Shown: positions 52,220-61,195 of the stretch, piece by piece
Layout: each line of letters starts with the position of its first letter
Position numbering within the stretch: the stretch's first letter is position 1
Assembly: GCF_001591805.1 (NCBI RefSeq)
Contig: NZ_BCVP01000009.1
Location: 1 to 64,000 of the forward strand
Direction: 5' to 3'
Length of the DNA stretch: 64,000 nt
Source of the DNA: Neobacillus novalis NBRC 102450
Lineage (GTDB): Bacteria; Bacillota; Bacilli; Bacillales; Cytobacillaceae
Translations under genes and position numbers: made by a program
The notes under the pieces: model-generated
Told to the model about the DNA's origin: nothing
The model's database searches: none
What the model saw: only the letters and a program-made list of their open reading frames with translations

Positions 52220-53077
52220 CTAATTAATCCGCTTTGGCAGACCAGGTCCCGCAAATACATAATCAAAGCCTAACATGACAAGCGAAGCTCCGTTTTCCAA
52301 TAATTTAATTCCATCTACTGGCTCTCTTACCCCACCTGAAGTGATTATCGGCAAGTCATCACCGAACATTCGCCTTATGACAGCGAGCATTTCGATTATC
52401 CTATCAGGCGAGTGCGCTCCATCAAGGAGTATCCCACTTGGATCATAGTTTTTCAGCTTATCAATATTCGTCTTATTTTCTGTTGAAAAAGCAAATATAA
52501 CGGGCTTTCTTAACTTTTCTTGGAACTGTTTATATTGATCAGCTGTGTCAAAAGCATGGCTGTCCAGAATAAATCCATCACTAAAAGGAAGGAGTTCTTC
52601 ACAAATCTCAGTTATTTCCTGAAAAGTTCCCACCACCCTGATAAAAAATGGTACCTTCTTTTTTCTTAGAGAGTGTAGTTGTTTCTTAACTGTTGATAGC
52701 TTTATAGATAAGTCGGAAAATCCCCTTATCTTTTCCTGTTTTTGATCAATGGAGAGTTTTTCCTTCCTTGCTGAACCTTGTATGGATACTGGGCCAATCT
52801 CAATGAAGCCAAATCCAAGGTTTTGAAAAGCTTTCAGTCCAGATAATTGGGGATCGATTTTTCCGCTTAATCCAACAGGAGTGGTAAACTGAACACCGAA
52901 TAATTGTTTTTTGAGATTATTAGAAGGTGCCATATGTCCAAGAAATTCTATCCATGCTTCCCCTATTGATGTAGAAGACAGCATACTCATCCCACGATGA
53001 ATAAACTCTCGGCTAAAGGAGGGTGGCAGCTTATGAAGAATCGGCTTGAATATGGTATGATACGACCAATCTGGCAA
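52220..53077 (-). CDS. Dihydroorotate dehydrogenase-like TIM-barrel protein, degenerate
   Basis: A 285-aa protein related to quinone-dependent (class 2) dihydroorotate dehydrogenase: FGVQFTTPVGLSGKID, FQNLGFGFIEIGPVSIQGS and the C-terminal phosphate-binding ITSGGVREPVDGIKLLENGA with LGFDYVFAGPGL. It is about 50 residues shorter than PyrD and lacks the PQPGNPxPRxFR-type loop and the asparagine-rich orotate-binding segments I would expect. FMN binding seems possible, pyrimidine synthesis unlikely. It is the sixth gene of a minus-strand block and is followed by a membrane protein. Confidence 0.82.
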   Translation of the reverse strand: MPDWSYHTIFKPILHKLPPSFSREFIHRGMSMLSSTSIGEAWIEFLGHMAPSNNLKKQLFGVQFTTPVGLSGKIDPQLSGLKAFQNLGFGFIEIGPVSIQGSARKEKLSIDQKQEKIRGFSDLSIKLSTVKKQLHSLRKKKVPFFIRVVGTFQEITEICEELLPFSDGFILDSHAFDTADQYKQFQEKLRKPVIFAFSTENKTNIDKLKNYDPSGILLDGAHSPDRIIEMLAVIRRMFGDDLPIITSGGVREPVDGIKLLENGASLVMLGFDYVFAGPGLPKRIN

Positions 53078-53364
53078 GGCTGTTTCCCCTCGTTTCTTGA
53101 AATTAACACATTTGTGCTAAAGGTTTATTTCCTTTCATTTTACAATATTTCTAAACGATATGGGGTAAAGGATTCAGATTCCACTTAAACGTTTATTTTG
53201 ATGATGAGGAGCAGTTTTGTTTGCACCGCAACCTGTGATGTCTATTGTTTGCAAAAAAAATACCCAGTCTGATATAAACTGAGCAATTCACAGTATTAAT
53301 AATTGCAACCTATTGAACGCCAAGCTACGCCAGGAACGCATGTATAACCTGACCTTATGTCCCT

Positions 53365-54027
53365 TTAGGAGAGTTTAAAAATGATAGAGAATGTACAAAA
53401 CATGGTTAATAGAAAAACGAAAATTATATAGGTGACCAGGCTCCGTCTAAATGCAGCAAGCGAAATGCCAGAAGTTTGCGTAAAATGGGCAGCTGTTAAT
53501 CCAGACAAAATGCCCATGATAACAAACCAAGGCTCATAAAACAAAAGATCCCATAACGCCAGGCTGTGGACATCAAGTGAAATCCAGCCAGTGAAATGAA
53601 TGGTAATGACACCTGCTAGAAGAAGGGCTTTTGTAATGATACCGCTGATTCCATGTGCAATTAAATAAGCAGTACAGGCAAGTGTAGGGATTAATATGAT
53701 GAGACGGTGGATGCTTCGTCTTCCTATTACCGGTACCCATGTCGGGACTATCCTTCCCCATGGCTTGACAAGGGCAATTAAGATGAACCCGCAGGTCATA
53801 ATCAAAACGCCAGCCATATAACTTCCCATGTACACCCCTTTAGGATCTTCAAATTGTCCCGGAAGACCTAAAGTTCCACCGGCGGCTTGATAAAATCGAA
53901 CAAAAACGGCATACATGACAGCCCAAATGCAACCGAGGTAAGCTGGCCAGACAGCATTCTTCGTCAAACGTTCAAAGGCATTAAACCTTTCCGATTGAGC
54001 ATTTAAATTGTTTGTTTTTTCATTCAT
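53365..54027 (-). CDS. Membrane protein, short paralogue of the 356-aa neighbour
   Basis: A 220-aa protein with about six hydrophobic helices. It shares a pattern with the upstream gene product: YLGCIWAVMY then GGTLGLPG near the start, and KPWGRIVPTWVPVIGRR after the third helix. The ATG at 54027 follows AAAGGAGG and avoids overlap with the upstream gene, which ends 20 bases earlier. No family is recognised. It is part of the block led by the site-2 protease and two-component genes. Confidence 0.82.
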   Translation of the reverse strand: MNEKTNNLNAQSERFNAFERLTKNAVWPAYLGCIWAVMYAVFVRFYQAAGGTLGLPGQFEDPKGVYMGSYMAGVLIMTCGFILIALVKPWGRIVPTWVPVIGRRSIHRLIILIPTLACTAYLIAHGISGIITKALLLAGVITIHFTGWISLDVHSLALWDLLFYEPWFVIMGILSGLTAAHFTQTSGISLAAFRRSLVTYIIFVFLLTMFCTFSIIFKLS

Positions 54028-54046
54028 GTTCACACATTCCTCCTTT

Positions 54047-55117
54047 TTAACCTCTTCCACAACTGGAACATCGACCACGCCGGCGATAATAGTAGGCGAT
54101 CGCAGCTAGCCCAAGAGCCACTCCCCATGGCACCCAAAAAATCATTGGTCCCATAGCCCCCCAGCCCTGACTGAGTAGTATATTGTCCATCGACACGAGA
54201 TGGAGTGCCTCGACGATGATACCAAATGTAAAGACAAAGCCTGCCGCGGTTACCGCTATGGCAATAATAGAAGCAGGAATCACTGCAAACATGATGGGTA
54301 CTCTTTTGCCGCCAATGAACGGGAACCAGCCAGGAAAGACTTCACCCCATTTTTGGATCAAACCAAGTGTAAGGACCCCCCCAACTATACAAATAGATCC
54401 AAAAACCCATTCCGTCATACGTGCCATCGGATTTGCGCTTGAGAAATCCTTAAGGAATTGCGGATCAACTCCTAAAGGGATATCGAGTGCCCACGAGAAG
54501 CGTATAAAGGCATAAGGAAGGGGTGCAACCGCTGCGATTATGGTCAACCATCTTCCCCAACGAATCAAGGCAGGTGCTTCTCCGTCATTGGTCCGCCCGC
54601 AATATTCACATGCATGACGAGCTTTTCTTTGGTAAACAACAGCGGACATCATCCAAAAAAGCGCGCCAATAATACAAAAAATTTGATTCACCATCTGCCA
54701 GTTAAAGTCGAATTTAAATAAAAAAGCGTATGCCATAGCTGCAATTAATGTGGTATCAGGAATAAAGAGGAGCAGAGCAACAGAGAATCCACATATATAG
54801 GCAATAGCAACCCATCGAGAAAAGTCCTTTAATTGTCGTTTTTGCATGACAAGACCTAATCCAATGGCAATGAGACATAGAGTGACAAAAACAATACCGC
54901 CAACTTTGGCAGGAAGATAGGTAACCATGGCGGAGAACAATCCCATACCTTCATTTTTAAAAGGATATCCAGCTCCTCCCAATAACCAATAAAGATGTAA
55001 TGTTCCATACAGCGCCGACCATAACATAGCTGCATAACCAATCCATGAAGACCAACCGTACCCGTTTGTTTTAGCCTTTTTATTCCGTAATGACGATGTG
55101 AAATTCAACGTTATCAT
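54047..55117 (-). CDS. Membrane protein with CxxC pairs and WG-P-W-P-G motif
   Basis: A 356-aa protein with about nine hydrophobic helices. Two cysteine pairs, HACEYCGR in the central cytoplasmic or linker region (about 170-180) and CSSCGRG at the very C-terminus, resemble a split zinc-binding or redox site. Motif KWGEVFPGWFPFIGGKRVP recurs in the downstream paralogue. Start may be ATG 55117 or TTG 55108, the latter better spaced from GAAAGG. It follows the histidine kinase gene after a hairpin. Function unknown. Confidence 0.82.
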   Translation of the reverse strand: MITLNFTSSLRNKKAKTNGYGWSSWIGYAAMLWSALYGTLHLYWLLGGAGYPFKNEGMGLFSAMVTYLPAKVGGIVFVTLCLIAIGLGLVMQKRQLKDFSRWVAIAYICGFSVALLLFIPDTTLIAAMAYAFLFKFDFNWQMVNQIFCIIGALFWMMSAVVYQRKARHACEYCGRTNDGEAPALIRWGRWLTIIAAVAPLPYAFIRFSWALDIPLGVDPQFLKDFSSANPMARMTEWVFGSICIVGGVLTLGLIQKWGEVFPGWFPFIGGKRVPIMFAVIPASIIAIAVTAAGFVFTFGIIVEALHLVSMDNILLSQGWGAMGPMIFWVPWGVALGLAAIAYYYRRRGRCSSCGRG

Positions 55118-55141
55118 CCTTTCTTTTTTTTCAATAGAAAT

Positions 55142-55189
55142 AACCTCACTTTCATCCTAATCAGTAAAGGTTAAAATGAAGGTGAGGTT
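55142..55189 (-). terminator. Hairpin between histidine kinase and membrane protein genes
   Basis: AACCTCACTTTCAT (55142-55155) and ATGAAGGTGAGGTT (55176-55189) form a 14-bp stem with one mismatch, followed on the minus strand by ATTTCTATTG. It could partly terminate or process the transcript. Confidence 0.6.
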
Positions 55190-55193
55190 TCGT

Positions 55194-56561
55194 TTAAATT
55201 TTGTTTAATTCAGGGTTTTCTTTTTTTTCGTACAGATAAATTTGTGTACCCTTTGGTGAGCTCATTATTTTCCATCCGAATTGCATTTCCTGAAGCATTA
55301 GTGACACGATGGAGAGGCCGATGCCGGCCCCTTTTTTGTCTGTCGTTACATCCAAGCCGGGGCCTCGGTCTTCAATCAGAATGGCTGTTTCTCCTTCATA
55401 ATCCACGATTTGAACACCGATATACCGTCCCGATTTAGCGTGTCTCATCACGTTTTGGTAGAGATTATCTAGGATGCGCATGAACCAATGGGGATCTATA
55501 TTCCAGATTATAGCTTTTTCGGGCAGATTAACATCTACTTTAAAGCCTTCTTTCTCAAATACGGGATACCATCCTGCCATTGATTCCCGAATGAACCGAA
55601 TAATATCCGTTTCTTTACTTTGCAATGTGTATTTCCCGGCTGATAATAACGTGTAGGAAAGGAGATTTTCAAGCAGATGGCTTAAAAGATCTACCTTGTT
55701 TTCAATTAAATGAAGTGAATCTTTCCCTTTGGACGATAAAGGTTCTTTTTGTAATGTATAGGCATGCCCACGAATGGCTGTGAGAGGTGTTCGTAAATCA
55801 TGGGATATATTAGCAATCAGCTGTTTCCGCAATCCTTCTTCTTCTTTTTCGTATTGCCTGCTTTTTATCAGTTCATCGATCATATGATTAAACGCTTTGC
55901 CCAATTCACTGATTTCGTCTTTTTTGTTGATAGCTATCTTTTCGGGAATCCCGTTTTCCTTCGTTTCCGTCATGGCGGTTTGGAGATGAATGAGCCGTTT
56001 CCGTATCTTGAAGAAAAATAACCAAGAGACAAATAGAAAGAGACCAAAGACGAGAAAAGCATAGAGCGCTAACAACTTATCATCTATTAATGAAAGTGTC
56101 GGAAGTTTTGTAATGGAGGGTGGTATTTGGAAAACCATAAATCCGTTGCTCTGCTTTTCGCCAATATAAGACACAAAGGTAACGGGATCTTCATCACTTT
56201 GATTCATAAACTCAATACTGTTTTCTAGCGTCCATTGAGCCGGAATATTCTTTTGTTCGGAAAGTACCAGTTTGGTTTTTCCCGCTCCGTCCACCCAGAA
56301 CATCGAAGCTAGCGGATATTGTTCCTTTAATGTGTGGAGCTTCTGATCTACCTTTTCTGAACTGAATCCGCCCAACTTTGCCGCTTCATGATGCCACATT
56401 TTCTTTAATTTGTTCGTATCCATATACTGAGCTTTTTGTGGAAAATCCTTGTCCAGAAGATAGGACGGTATGAAATAGGCAGGTAAAACAAACGGCCATA
56501 TGATAAGTGCTACCATAATAATCAGTAAATATTTCGCCAACAGAGAATGTCGAAATCTCAT
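55194..56561 (-). CDS. Sensor histidine kinase (HAMP, HisKA)
   Basis: A 455-aa membrane kinase. Helices at about 8-30 and 163-185 flank an extracytoplasmic sensor domain of about 130 residues, followed by a HAMP linker, the H-box NISHDLRTPL with His254, an N-box in NLYQNVMRHA and the G-box in IEDRGPGLD. Its start overlaps the response regulator stop by 4 bases (ATGA), showing tight coupling. The stimulus is unknown. A site-2 protease gene lies upstream and paired membrane proteins downstream, so an envelope signal is a fair guess. Confidence 0.92.
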   Translation of the reverse strand: MRFRHSLLAKYLLIIMVALIIWPFVLPAYFIPSYLLDKDFPQKAQYMDTNKLKKMWHHEAAKLGGFSSEKVDQKLHTLKEQYPLASMFWVDGAGKTKLVLSEQKNIPAQWTLENSIEFMNQSDEDPVTFVSYIGEKQSNGFMVFQIPPSITKLPTLSLIDDKLLALYAFLVFGLFLFVSWLFFFKIRKRLIHLQTAMTETKENGIPEKIAINKKDEISELGKAFNHMIDELIKSRQYEKEEEGLRKQLIANISHDLRTPLTAIRGHAYTLQKEPLSSKGKDSLHLIENKVDLLSHLLENLLSYTLLSAGKYTLQSKETDIIRFIRESMAGWYPVFEKEGFKVDVNLPEKAIIWNIDPHWFMRILDNLYQNVMRHAKSGRYIGVQIVDYEGETAILIEDRGPGLDVTTDKKGAGIGLSIVSLMLQEMQFGWKIMSSPKGTQIYLYEKKENPELNKI

Positions 56562-57232
56562 TGTTTCACCCTATAGCCGATTCCCCGAATCGTTTCAATA
56601 ATTTGCGGGTTGCTCGGATTCTCCTCTATTTTTTCACGTAAATGGCGGATATGTACCATCAACGTTTTATCTCCAGCTATATAGGGATATCCCCATACCG
56701 CTTCGAAGATTTGTTCTTTTGTAAGAATTTGGTTTGGGTGGCGAAGTAAATACGTAAAAATTTGAAATTGCTTTCCCGTTAGGGCGATTTCATTATTCGA
56801 TCTTGTATCAATAATACGGTTTTGATCTAAATAAATGCTAAGATGTGAAAGTTGAATAAGTGGTGGTGAAATCTTGCCAAACCGTCTTAACAGCACTTCC
56901 ACACGTGCCGCCAACTCATCGGGATGAAATGGTTTCGTCACATAATCGTCGGCAAAATGTAGACCTTGCAATTTATCGTCAATAGAGGTCCTAGCAGAGA
57001 GCATAAGAATCGGTGTCATTGGATAGTGTTTTTTTAACCGCTGGCCGATAGAGAATCCATCCAATCCAGGAAGCATAATATCAAGGATGACAAGGTCAAT
57101 CTCTTCCATACAATCAAGTGCGCCATCCCCCGAAGTAAGCCAGATCACATGATAGCCCCGCTCACTTAAATCATCACTGACCCAAGCACCAATTTCCTTA
57201 TCGTCTTCAATATATAAAAGATTATTCTTCAT
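56558..57232 (-). CDS. OmpR/PhoB-family response regulator
   Basis: A 224-aa regulator with a receiver domain (Asp51 in VILDIMLPGLDG, Lys in YVTKPFHPDEL) and a C-terminal winged HTH (RHPNQILTKEQIFEAVWGYP, VHIRHLREKI, IRGIGYRVKQ). ATG 57232 is chosen because AGGTGGGG lies just upstream. It overlaps the kinase gene by 4 bases and follows the site-2 protease gene by 36 bases. A 16-bp palindrome, AAGGGACCTGTCCCTT at 57255-57270, lies in that gap and could be an operator. Confidence 0.93.
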   Translation of the reverse strand: MKNNLLYIEDDKEIGAWVSDDLSERGYHVIWLTSGDGALDCMEEIDLVILDIMLPGLDGFSIGQRLKKHYPMTPILMLSARTSIDDKLQGLHFADDYVTKPFHPDELAARVEVLLRRFGKISPPLIQLSHLSIYLDQNRIIDTRSNNEIALTGKQFQIFTYLLRHPNQILTKEQIFEAVWGYPYIAGDKTLMVHIRHLREKIEENPSNPQIIETIRGIGYRVKQ

Positions 57233-57268
57233 TTTTCCCCACCTAATGAAAGACAAGGGACCTGTCCC

Positions 57269-58381
57269 TTATCTATTCATAATTTTTTGTATTTCTGGAT
57301 GGTTCATGAGAATTTCATTGCCATAATAATAGCTAAATGCTAGGGCAATGACTAGACCGATATAAATAAAAAACAACTGCATTTTTGTCTTTTTGCTTGT
57401 TTTATAATAGGTTTCCGTTATCTGTACTTCTTTTTTAAAATTTGACACCTTTTCTTCTAAATTGTTGAGAATACCCTCGATAACTTGTTGATTGTTATGG
57501 ATATCCTCTTCGCTCCATGTTTGGGTACCGGATAATTGTTGGAGATAAAGGTCCTTTTTCATTCTTTCAATTTCAGAATTCAGTTTATTTAATATTTCAG
57601 TAATTTCTTGATTTGAGACGTTCCATTTTGCTTTTCTAGCAATTTCTTGAGCAGAATCTAGATTATGAGATTCTTGCTTTAATGTTAGTACTAAGTGTTC
57701 AAGTTCTTGGACTTCTATTTTATCTTTAGTTAAACTTTTTTGTTTTTTATATAATTTGTACCATTCTTTTGAACCGAGGATGACAATGATAAACCCTATG
57801 AAACTAAAATGCATGACGGAAAAAGCAAGTAATAATATAATCCCTAATCCCCATAGTTTAGTACTGATCCCTGCTGCAATTCTTCCCCCATCTAATGGGG
57901 TAATAGGGATTAAATTAAATAAATTTATCAGCCCGCCCAAATAAATCAGAAGTGCCCAGAATGATTGTTGTGTATATAAATACAATGGAATGGCTGGCAA
58001 AAAGGCTAATAATCCAAATAAAGGACCCATGTATGCCAAAAATCCCTCGTCTTTTGCACTTTTTGGCATTTCTTTAAGGCCAATAACCGCCCCCATAAAG
58101 GGAATAAATACAGCTGGGCTAACAGGCAGTTTCAACCTTTTAGCGGCATACATATGTCCCATTTCATGAACAAACAAAAGGTAGACTAAGGCTATTGCAA
58201 ACTTCCAACCAAAGATAAGGGCATAAGTTCCGAGATAGATAATCATGCTTATCAGTGTATGAAGTTTAAGGAATTTTAAAATTACCAAAACAAATTTAAA
58301 TTTTCCTAATAATAATGCTCCAATTGTCCCTAATATTCCCCAGGCGGTTTTCTTGCTGCCTTTTATATTCTCTTCTTTCAA
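57269..58381 (-). CDS. Site-2 protease family (M50) intramembrane metalloprotease
   Basis: A 370-aa membrane protein. The zinc motif HEMGH gives His72, Glu73 and His76; the third ligand lies in TPLDGGR (Asp164). About six helices form the protease core, followed by a cytoplasmic coiled-coil region (about 220-345, rich in Lys/Glu) and a last helix near the C-terminus. The start is TTG 58381 with AAAGGGGATG upstream. Such proteases cut membrane-bound anti-sigma factors or signal peptides. The adjacency to a two-component system suggests regulated proteolysis at the envelope, which is inference. Confidence 0.9.
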   Translation of the reverse strand: MKEENIKGSKKTAWGILGTIGALLLGKFKFVLVILKFLKLHTLISMIIYLGTYALIFGWKFAIALVYLLFVHEMGHMYAAKRLKLPVSPAVFIPFMGAVIGLKEMPKSAKDEGFLAYMGPLFGLLAFLPAIPLYLYTQQSFWALLIYLGGLINLFNLIPITPLDGGRIAAGISTKLWGLGIILLLAFSVMHFSFIGFIIVILGSKEWYKLYKKQKSLTKDKIEVQELEHLVLTLKQESHNLDSAQEIARKAKWNVSNQEITEILNKLNSEIERMKKDLYLQQLSGTQTWSEEDIHNNQQVIEGILNNLEEKVSNFKKEVQITETYYKTSKKTKMQLFFIYIGLVIALAFSYYYGNEILMNHPEIQKIMNR

Positions 58382-58497
58382 ATAAACATCCCCTTTAAAA
58401 ACAACACCTATTGTATAAAGCAAACTATATTCGTACGTCTATTATATAAGAAATTACAGAACTGTAAGCAGGATTTATAGTTTGTTTATCGAATTAA

Positions 58498-58737
58498 ATG
58501 GAGTCAAAGCATAAAATACAGGAGAAATTTATAAGCGAGATAATCGACTATTACAATCAATTTGATGAATGGGGTAGGCTTAATCGAGAACCGATAGAGT
58601 TCCAAGTGAATTGGCACTATAAAAAAAATATCTGCCAAAAACGGGAAACGTTCTGGATAATGGTGCTGGACCGGGAAAGTATTCAATTAAGCTTGCTAAA
58701 GAAGGATATAAGGTAACACTAACCTTTAAATTAAACT
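58498..58737 (+). pseudogene. Frameshifted, truncated SAM-dependent methyltransferase remnant
   Basis: The frame from ATG 58498 starts like a class I methyltransferase (EIIDYYNQFDEWGRLNREP, then EFQVNWHY). At the A8 run near 58620 the coding continues in another frame as YLPKTGNVLDNGAGPGKYS followed by LAKEGYKVTLT, which contains the SAM-binding GxGPG motif. Homology then stops after VTLT, so the gene has both a frameshift and a 3' truncation. Not functional. Confidence 0.8.
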
Positions 58738-58818
58738 TTCTAATAAAATTCAAAGCAAAAGGTATACATACGCTCGCAGTCGTTTAAATTGAAAATAAAA
58801 GACAGAGGTGAATATGGA

Positions 58819-59592
58819 ATGTTCGGATTAGAATCGGCAAAAGTAGACTTGAAATTAGATAAGAATGAATTTCTTCCTGGTGAAATCATGACAGGCAAAC
58901 TTTTAATCAAAGGTGGTTCCCGCGATAAAAAGATAAACAGCTTAGAAAGCATTTTGTATGTCAAAGTAATTAAGGATAAGATTCCCAAAATCACACCTCT
59001 GATTAATTATTCTTTAGAAGAGGATCAATGTTTATTCATTCAGGCCAGAAGCTACAGGGAAGTTCCTTTCGAATTAATATTGCCAAGAGATATTCCCGTA
59101 AGTACTGATAAGGTAGAATATTACCTTTCTACTAAACTGGATATAGACTTAGGGAAAGATGCTTCTAATCGTGAGGATATTACCGTTCTTATACCTCCTT
59201 CAAGCAACCAGATCCTGAAAGCCACTGAAACATTAGGTTTTTCTCAGGAGGAAAATTTTATGACGGAAGGCGGACAATTTTTTCGTTTAGTGCATGAATA
59301 CGCGGGTACTGAAATTGATTTGTCCTTTTTTGATAGTTCAGAAGGCGTATTTGTCAAAATGGGTTTACAGAAATTCACAACGGAATTTCCAAGTCCAGAT
59401 GTTCTATCCAATCAATTTTTTATACCGTCATCTACCAATGAGGAGGATATTCCCGAAATCGTAGATAAGGCAATCAATGAAGCTTTAACAAATCCTTTGC
59501 TGTTTAAAAGTGGGCTTCCCATTTATAAACACAATACAGGTGATACCACGAAAGCGTTTGTTACAGGATTTATCGTCGGAAATATGATTTAA
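58819..59592 (+). CDS. Sporulation-control protein, Spo0M family
   Basis: A 257-aa cytoplasmic protein with an N-terminal arrestin-like beta-sandwich (about 1-135), typical of SpoOM/Spo0M, and a C-terminal region with the FRLVHEYAGTEIDLSFFDS pattern. In B. subtilis Spo0M affects sporulation onset and cytoskeletal functions. ATG 58819 is preferred, with AGAGGTGA upstream; the frame opens earlier at TTG 58789. Transcription is independent of the methyltransferase remnant. Confidence 0.85.
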   Translation: MFGLESAKVDLKLDKNEFLPGEIMTGKLLIKGGSRDKKINSLESILYVKVIKDKIPKITPLINYSLEEDQCLFIQARSYREVPFELILPRDIPVSTDKVEYYLSTKLDIDLGKDASNREDITVLIPPSSNQILKATETLGFSQEENFMTEGGQFFRLVHEYAGTEIDLSFFDSSEGVFVKMGLQKFTTEFPSPDVLSNQFFIPSSTNEEDIPEIVDKAINEALTNPLLFKSGLPIYKHNTGDTTKAFVTGFIVGNMI

Positions 59593-59685
59593 ATTCAGCA
59601 AGGAAGCCATATTAACGGAGGGTTAAAAAGTAACAGTACGACGCGTCAAAAAAGCGATGTACTAAATATCATTGACGAAAAGGTA

Positions 59686-59833
59686 TTAGTAACTAAAGTG
59701 TTTTTTTAAGTCAATCAAAGAGTTGACATAGTACTTTTTCGTCAAGATATTACCCGTATCTGTATATACTTGTAATTCAAGTTTCTTATCCTTTTTTTCG
59801 AAAACAAGAATGCCGTCGGAGCCTTTTTCAACG
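59686..59833 (-). pseudogene. C-terminal tail of a gene cut by the IS1595 element
   Basis: On the minus strand, about 49 codons read without interruption (GSDGILVFEKKDKKLELQVY, then TDTGNILTKKYYVNSLIDLK, ending HFSY) to a TAA at 59686-59688. The frame has no start and runs into the transposase sequence near 59833. It looks like the end of a beta-rich secreted or lipoprotein-type protein whose 5' part was lost. Confidence 0.65.
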
Positions 59834-60623
59834 CTATCTCTGCCAGGATTGTGGAAAGTCATTCAATGATATGACTAATACACCTTTTTCGGGTTCTCGT
59901 TATCCCGAAAAATGGGTCAAGTATATCGAATTGATGGTAGATGGCTTTACATTGCCAAAAATCGCAAAACGTTTGGAGATACACATTTCTACCGCATTTT
60001 ATTGGAGACATAAAATCTTAAACGCATTAGGAACACACGGTTTTAATCAATTAGAAGGTATCGTTGAAAGTGACGAAACCTTCTTTCGTGAGTCTTGCAA
60101 AGGACGCGAAGTAATCCATCGTGAACCAAAGAAGAGAGCTACAAAAGATGCAAAACCAGGAATTTCTGACCTTAAAATTGTGGTTGTTGTAGCTCAAGAC
60201 CGAAATGGTAATATCATTGCAAAGAAAGCTGGTACAGGTCGTGTAAAGGCTACGGAAATAGATGCGGCTATCGGAAGTTATATTCCTAAGTCTGCCGTGT
60301 TATGTACTGATACAGCAAAGAACTATAAGAAATTCGCCAGGATTAAAGGCTTAAAACACGAACCCATTAATGACAGTAAGAAAGAACGAGTGAGAAAGGG
60401 GATTTATCACATCCAACACGTTAATAGTTTTCATAGTCGATTAAAAACGAGGATGAGAAGATTTCAAGGAGTAGCAACCAAGTTCCTTGATAACTATCTC
60501 TACTGGTTCCGTTGGTTAGAATTAGGGAAGCATCTGTCTCTCGAAAAACAGATTGAGCATATGCTTATTTCAGCGTGTCAAAAATCAAATTACACAACGG
60601 TTGAAATACTTAGAAGTGCATAA
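59834..60623 (+). mobile_element. IS1595-family element, 5'-truncated transposase
   Basis: The main frame (ATG 59871) encodes 250 aa with an HTH (FTLPKIAKRLEIHISTAFYW), then the ISXO2-like DDE domain: ESDETFF, VLCTDTAKNY and HVNSFHSRLK. Just upstream, in the same frame, FQRYLCQDCGKSFND is the second half of the IS1595 zinc ribbon, but the first cysteine pair is missing. The N-terminus is therefore lost, together with the left end. No inverted termini were seen. Probably inactive. Confidence 0.85.
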
Positions 60624-60656
60624 TAAAAGACCTCTAATAAGAGGTGGAATAAAATA

Positions 60657-61091
60657 TTATTGGTCAGATAATTTTTCGCCTGTAATTATTTCAAATAGTT
60701 CAGCGGACTTATCCTTGTCTAATTGAATATATCTGCTCGCAGCGTCTATTACGAGTTCCACTTTATCTTTATTTGGGCTTATCCAAAGTTCATATAAATC
60801 AATTTTTTCCAGCTGTATTTTTGGATTAGTAAAGTGGAAACTAAATCGGTAATCAGCAGGGCGAGCCATATCTACTTTTGCGTTTTGCCAATCAATATCG
60901 TCTAATATTTCTCTTACCTTTTGAACTTGCTCATTTTTGGTAATTTCATTAAAGTCTTCGTATTTAATTACATCACCAATACGCTTTTGAACTTCAATGA
61001 TTTGCTCTTCATTTTCATTTACATTTGAACAACCAACAATAAAAATTGAAATTAAACCTATAAAGGCAATTAAACATTTTATATTTTTCAA
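60657..61091 (-). CDS. Small lipoprotein, function unknown
   Basis: A 144-aa exported protein with signal peptide and lipobox IVGC ([18 protein letters not shown]). The C-terminal part is an alpha/beta domain with [16 protein letters not shown] and a late [19 protein letters not shown], reminiscent of YhfM-like domains of Bacillus lipoproteins. TTG 61091 is preferred because AAAGGGGAG precedes it; an ATG lies 36 bases upstream. It ends just after the IS1595 element. No partner is evident. Confidence 0.75.
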   Translation of the reverse strand: MKNIKCLIAFIGLISIFIVGCSNVNENEEQIIEVQKRIGDVIKYEDFNEITKNEQVQKVREILDDIDWQNAKVDMARPADYRFSFHFTNPKIQLEKIDLYELWISPNKDKVELVIDAASRYIQLDKDKSAELFEIITGEKLSDQ

Positions 61092-61195
61092 AATTATCTC
61101 CCCTTTATACAATAAGACGTTTTTCATTTAAAAAAGTCTCAATTTCCCCCTTTTTTATAATAACAATGTTTACGAAAACAGCGTTTTTCAATATG

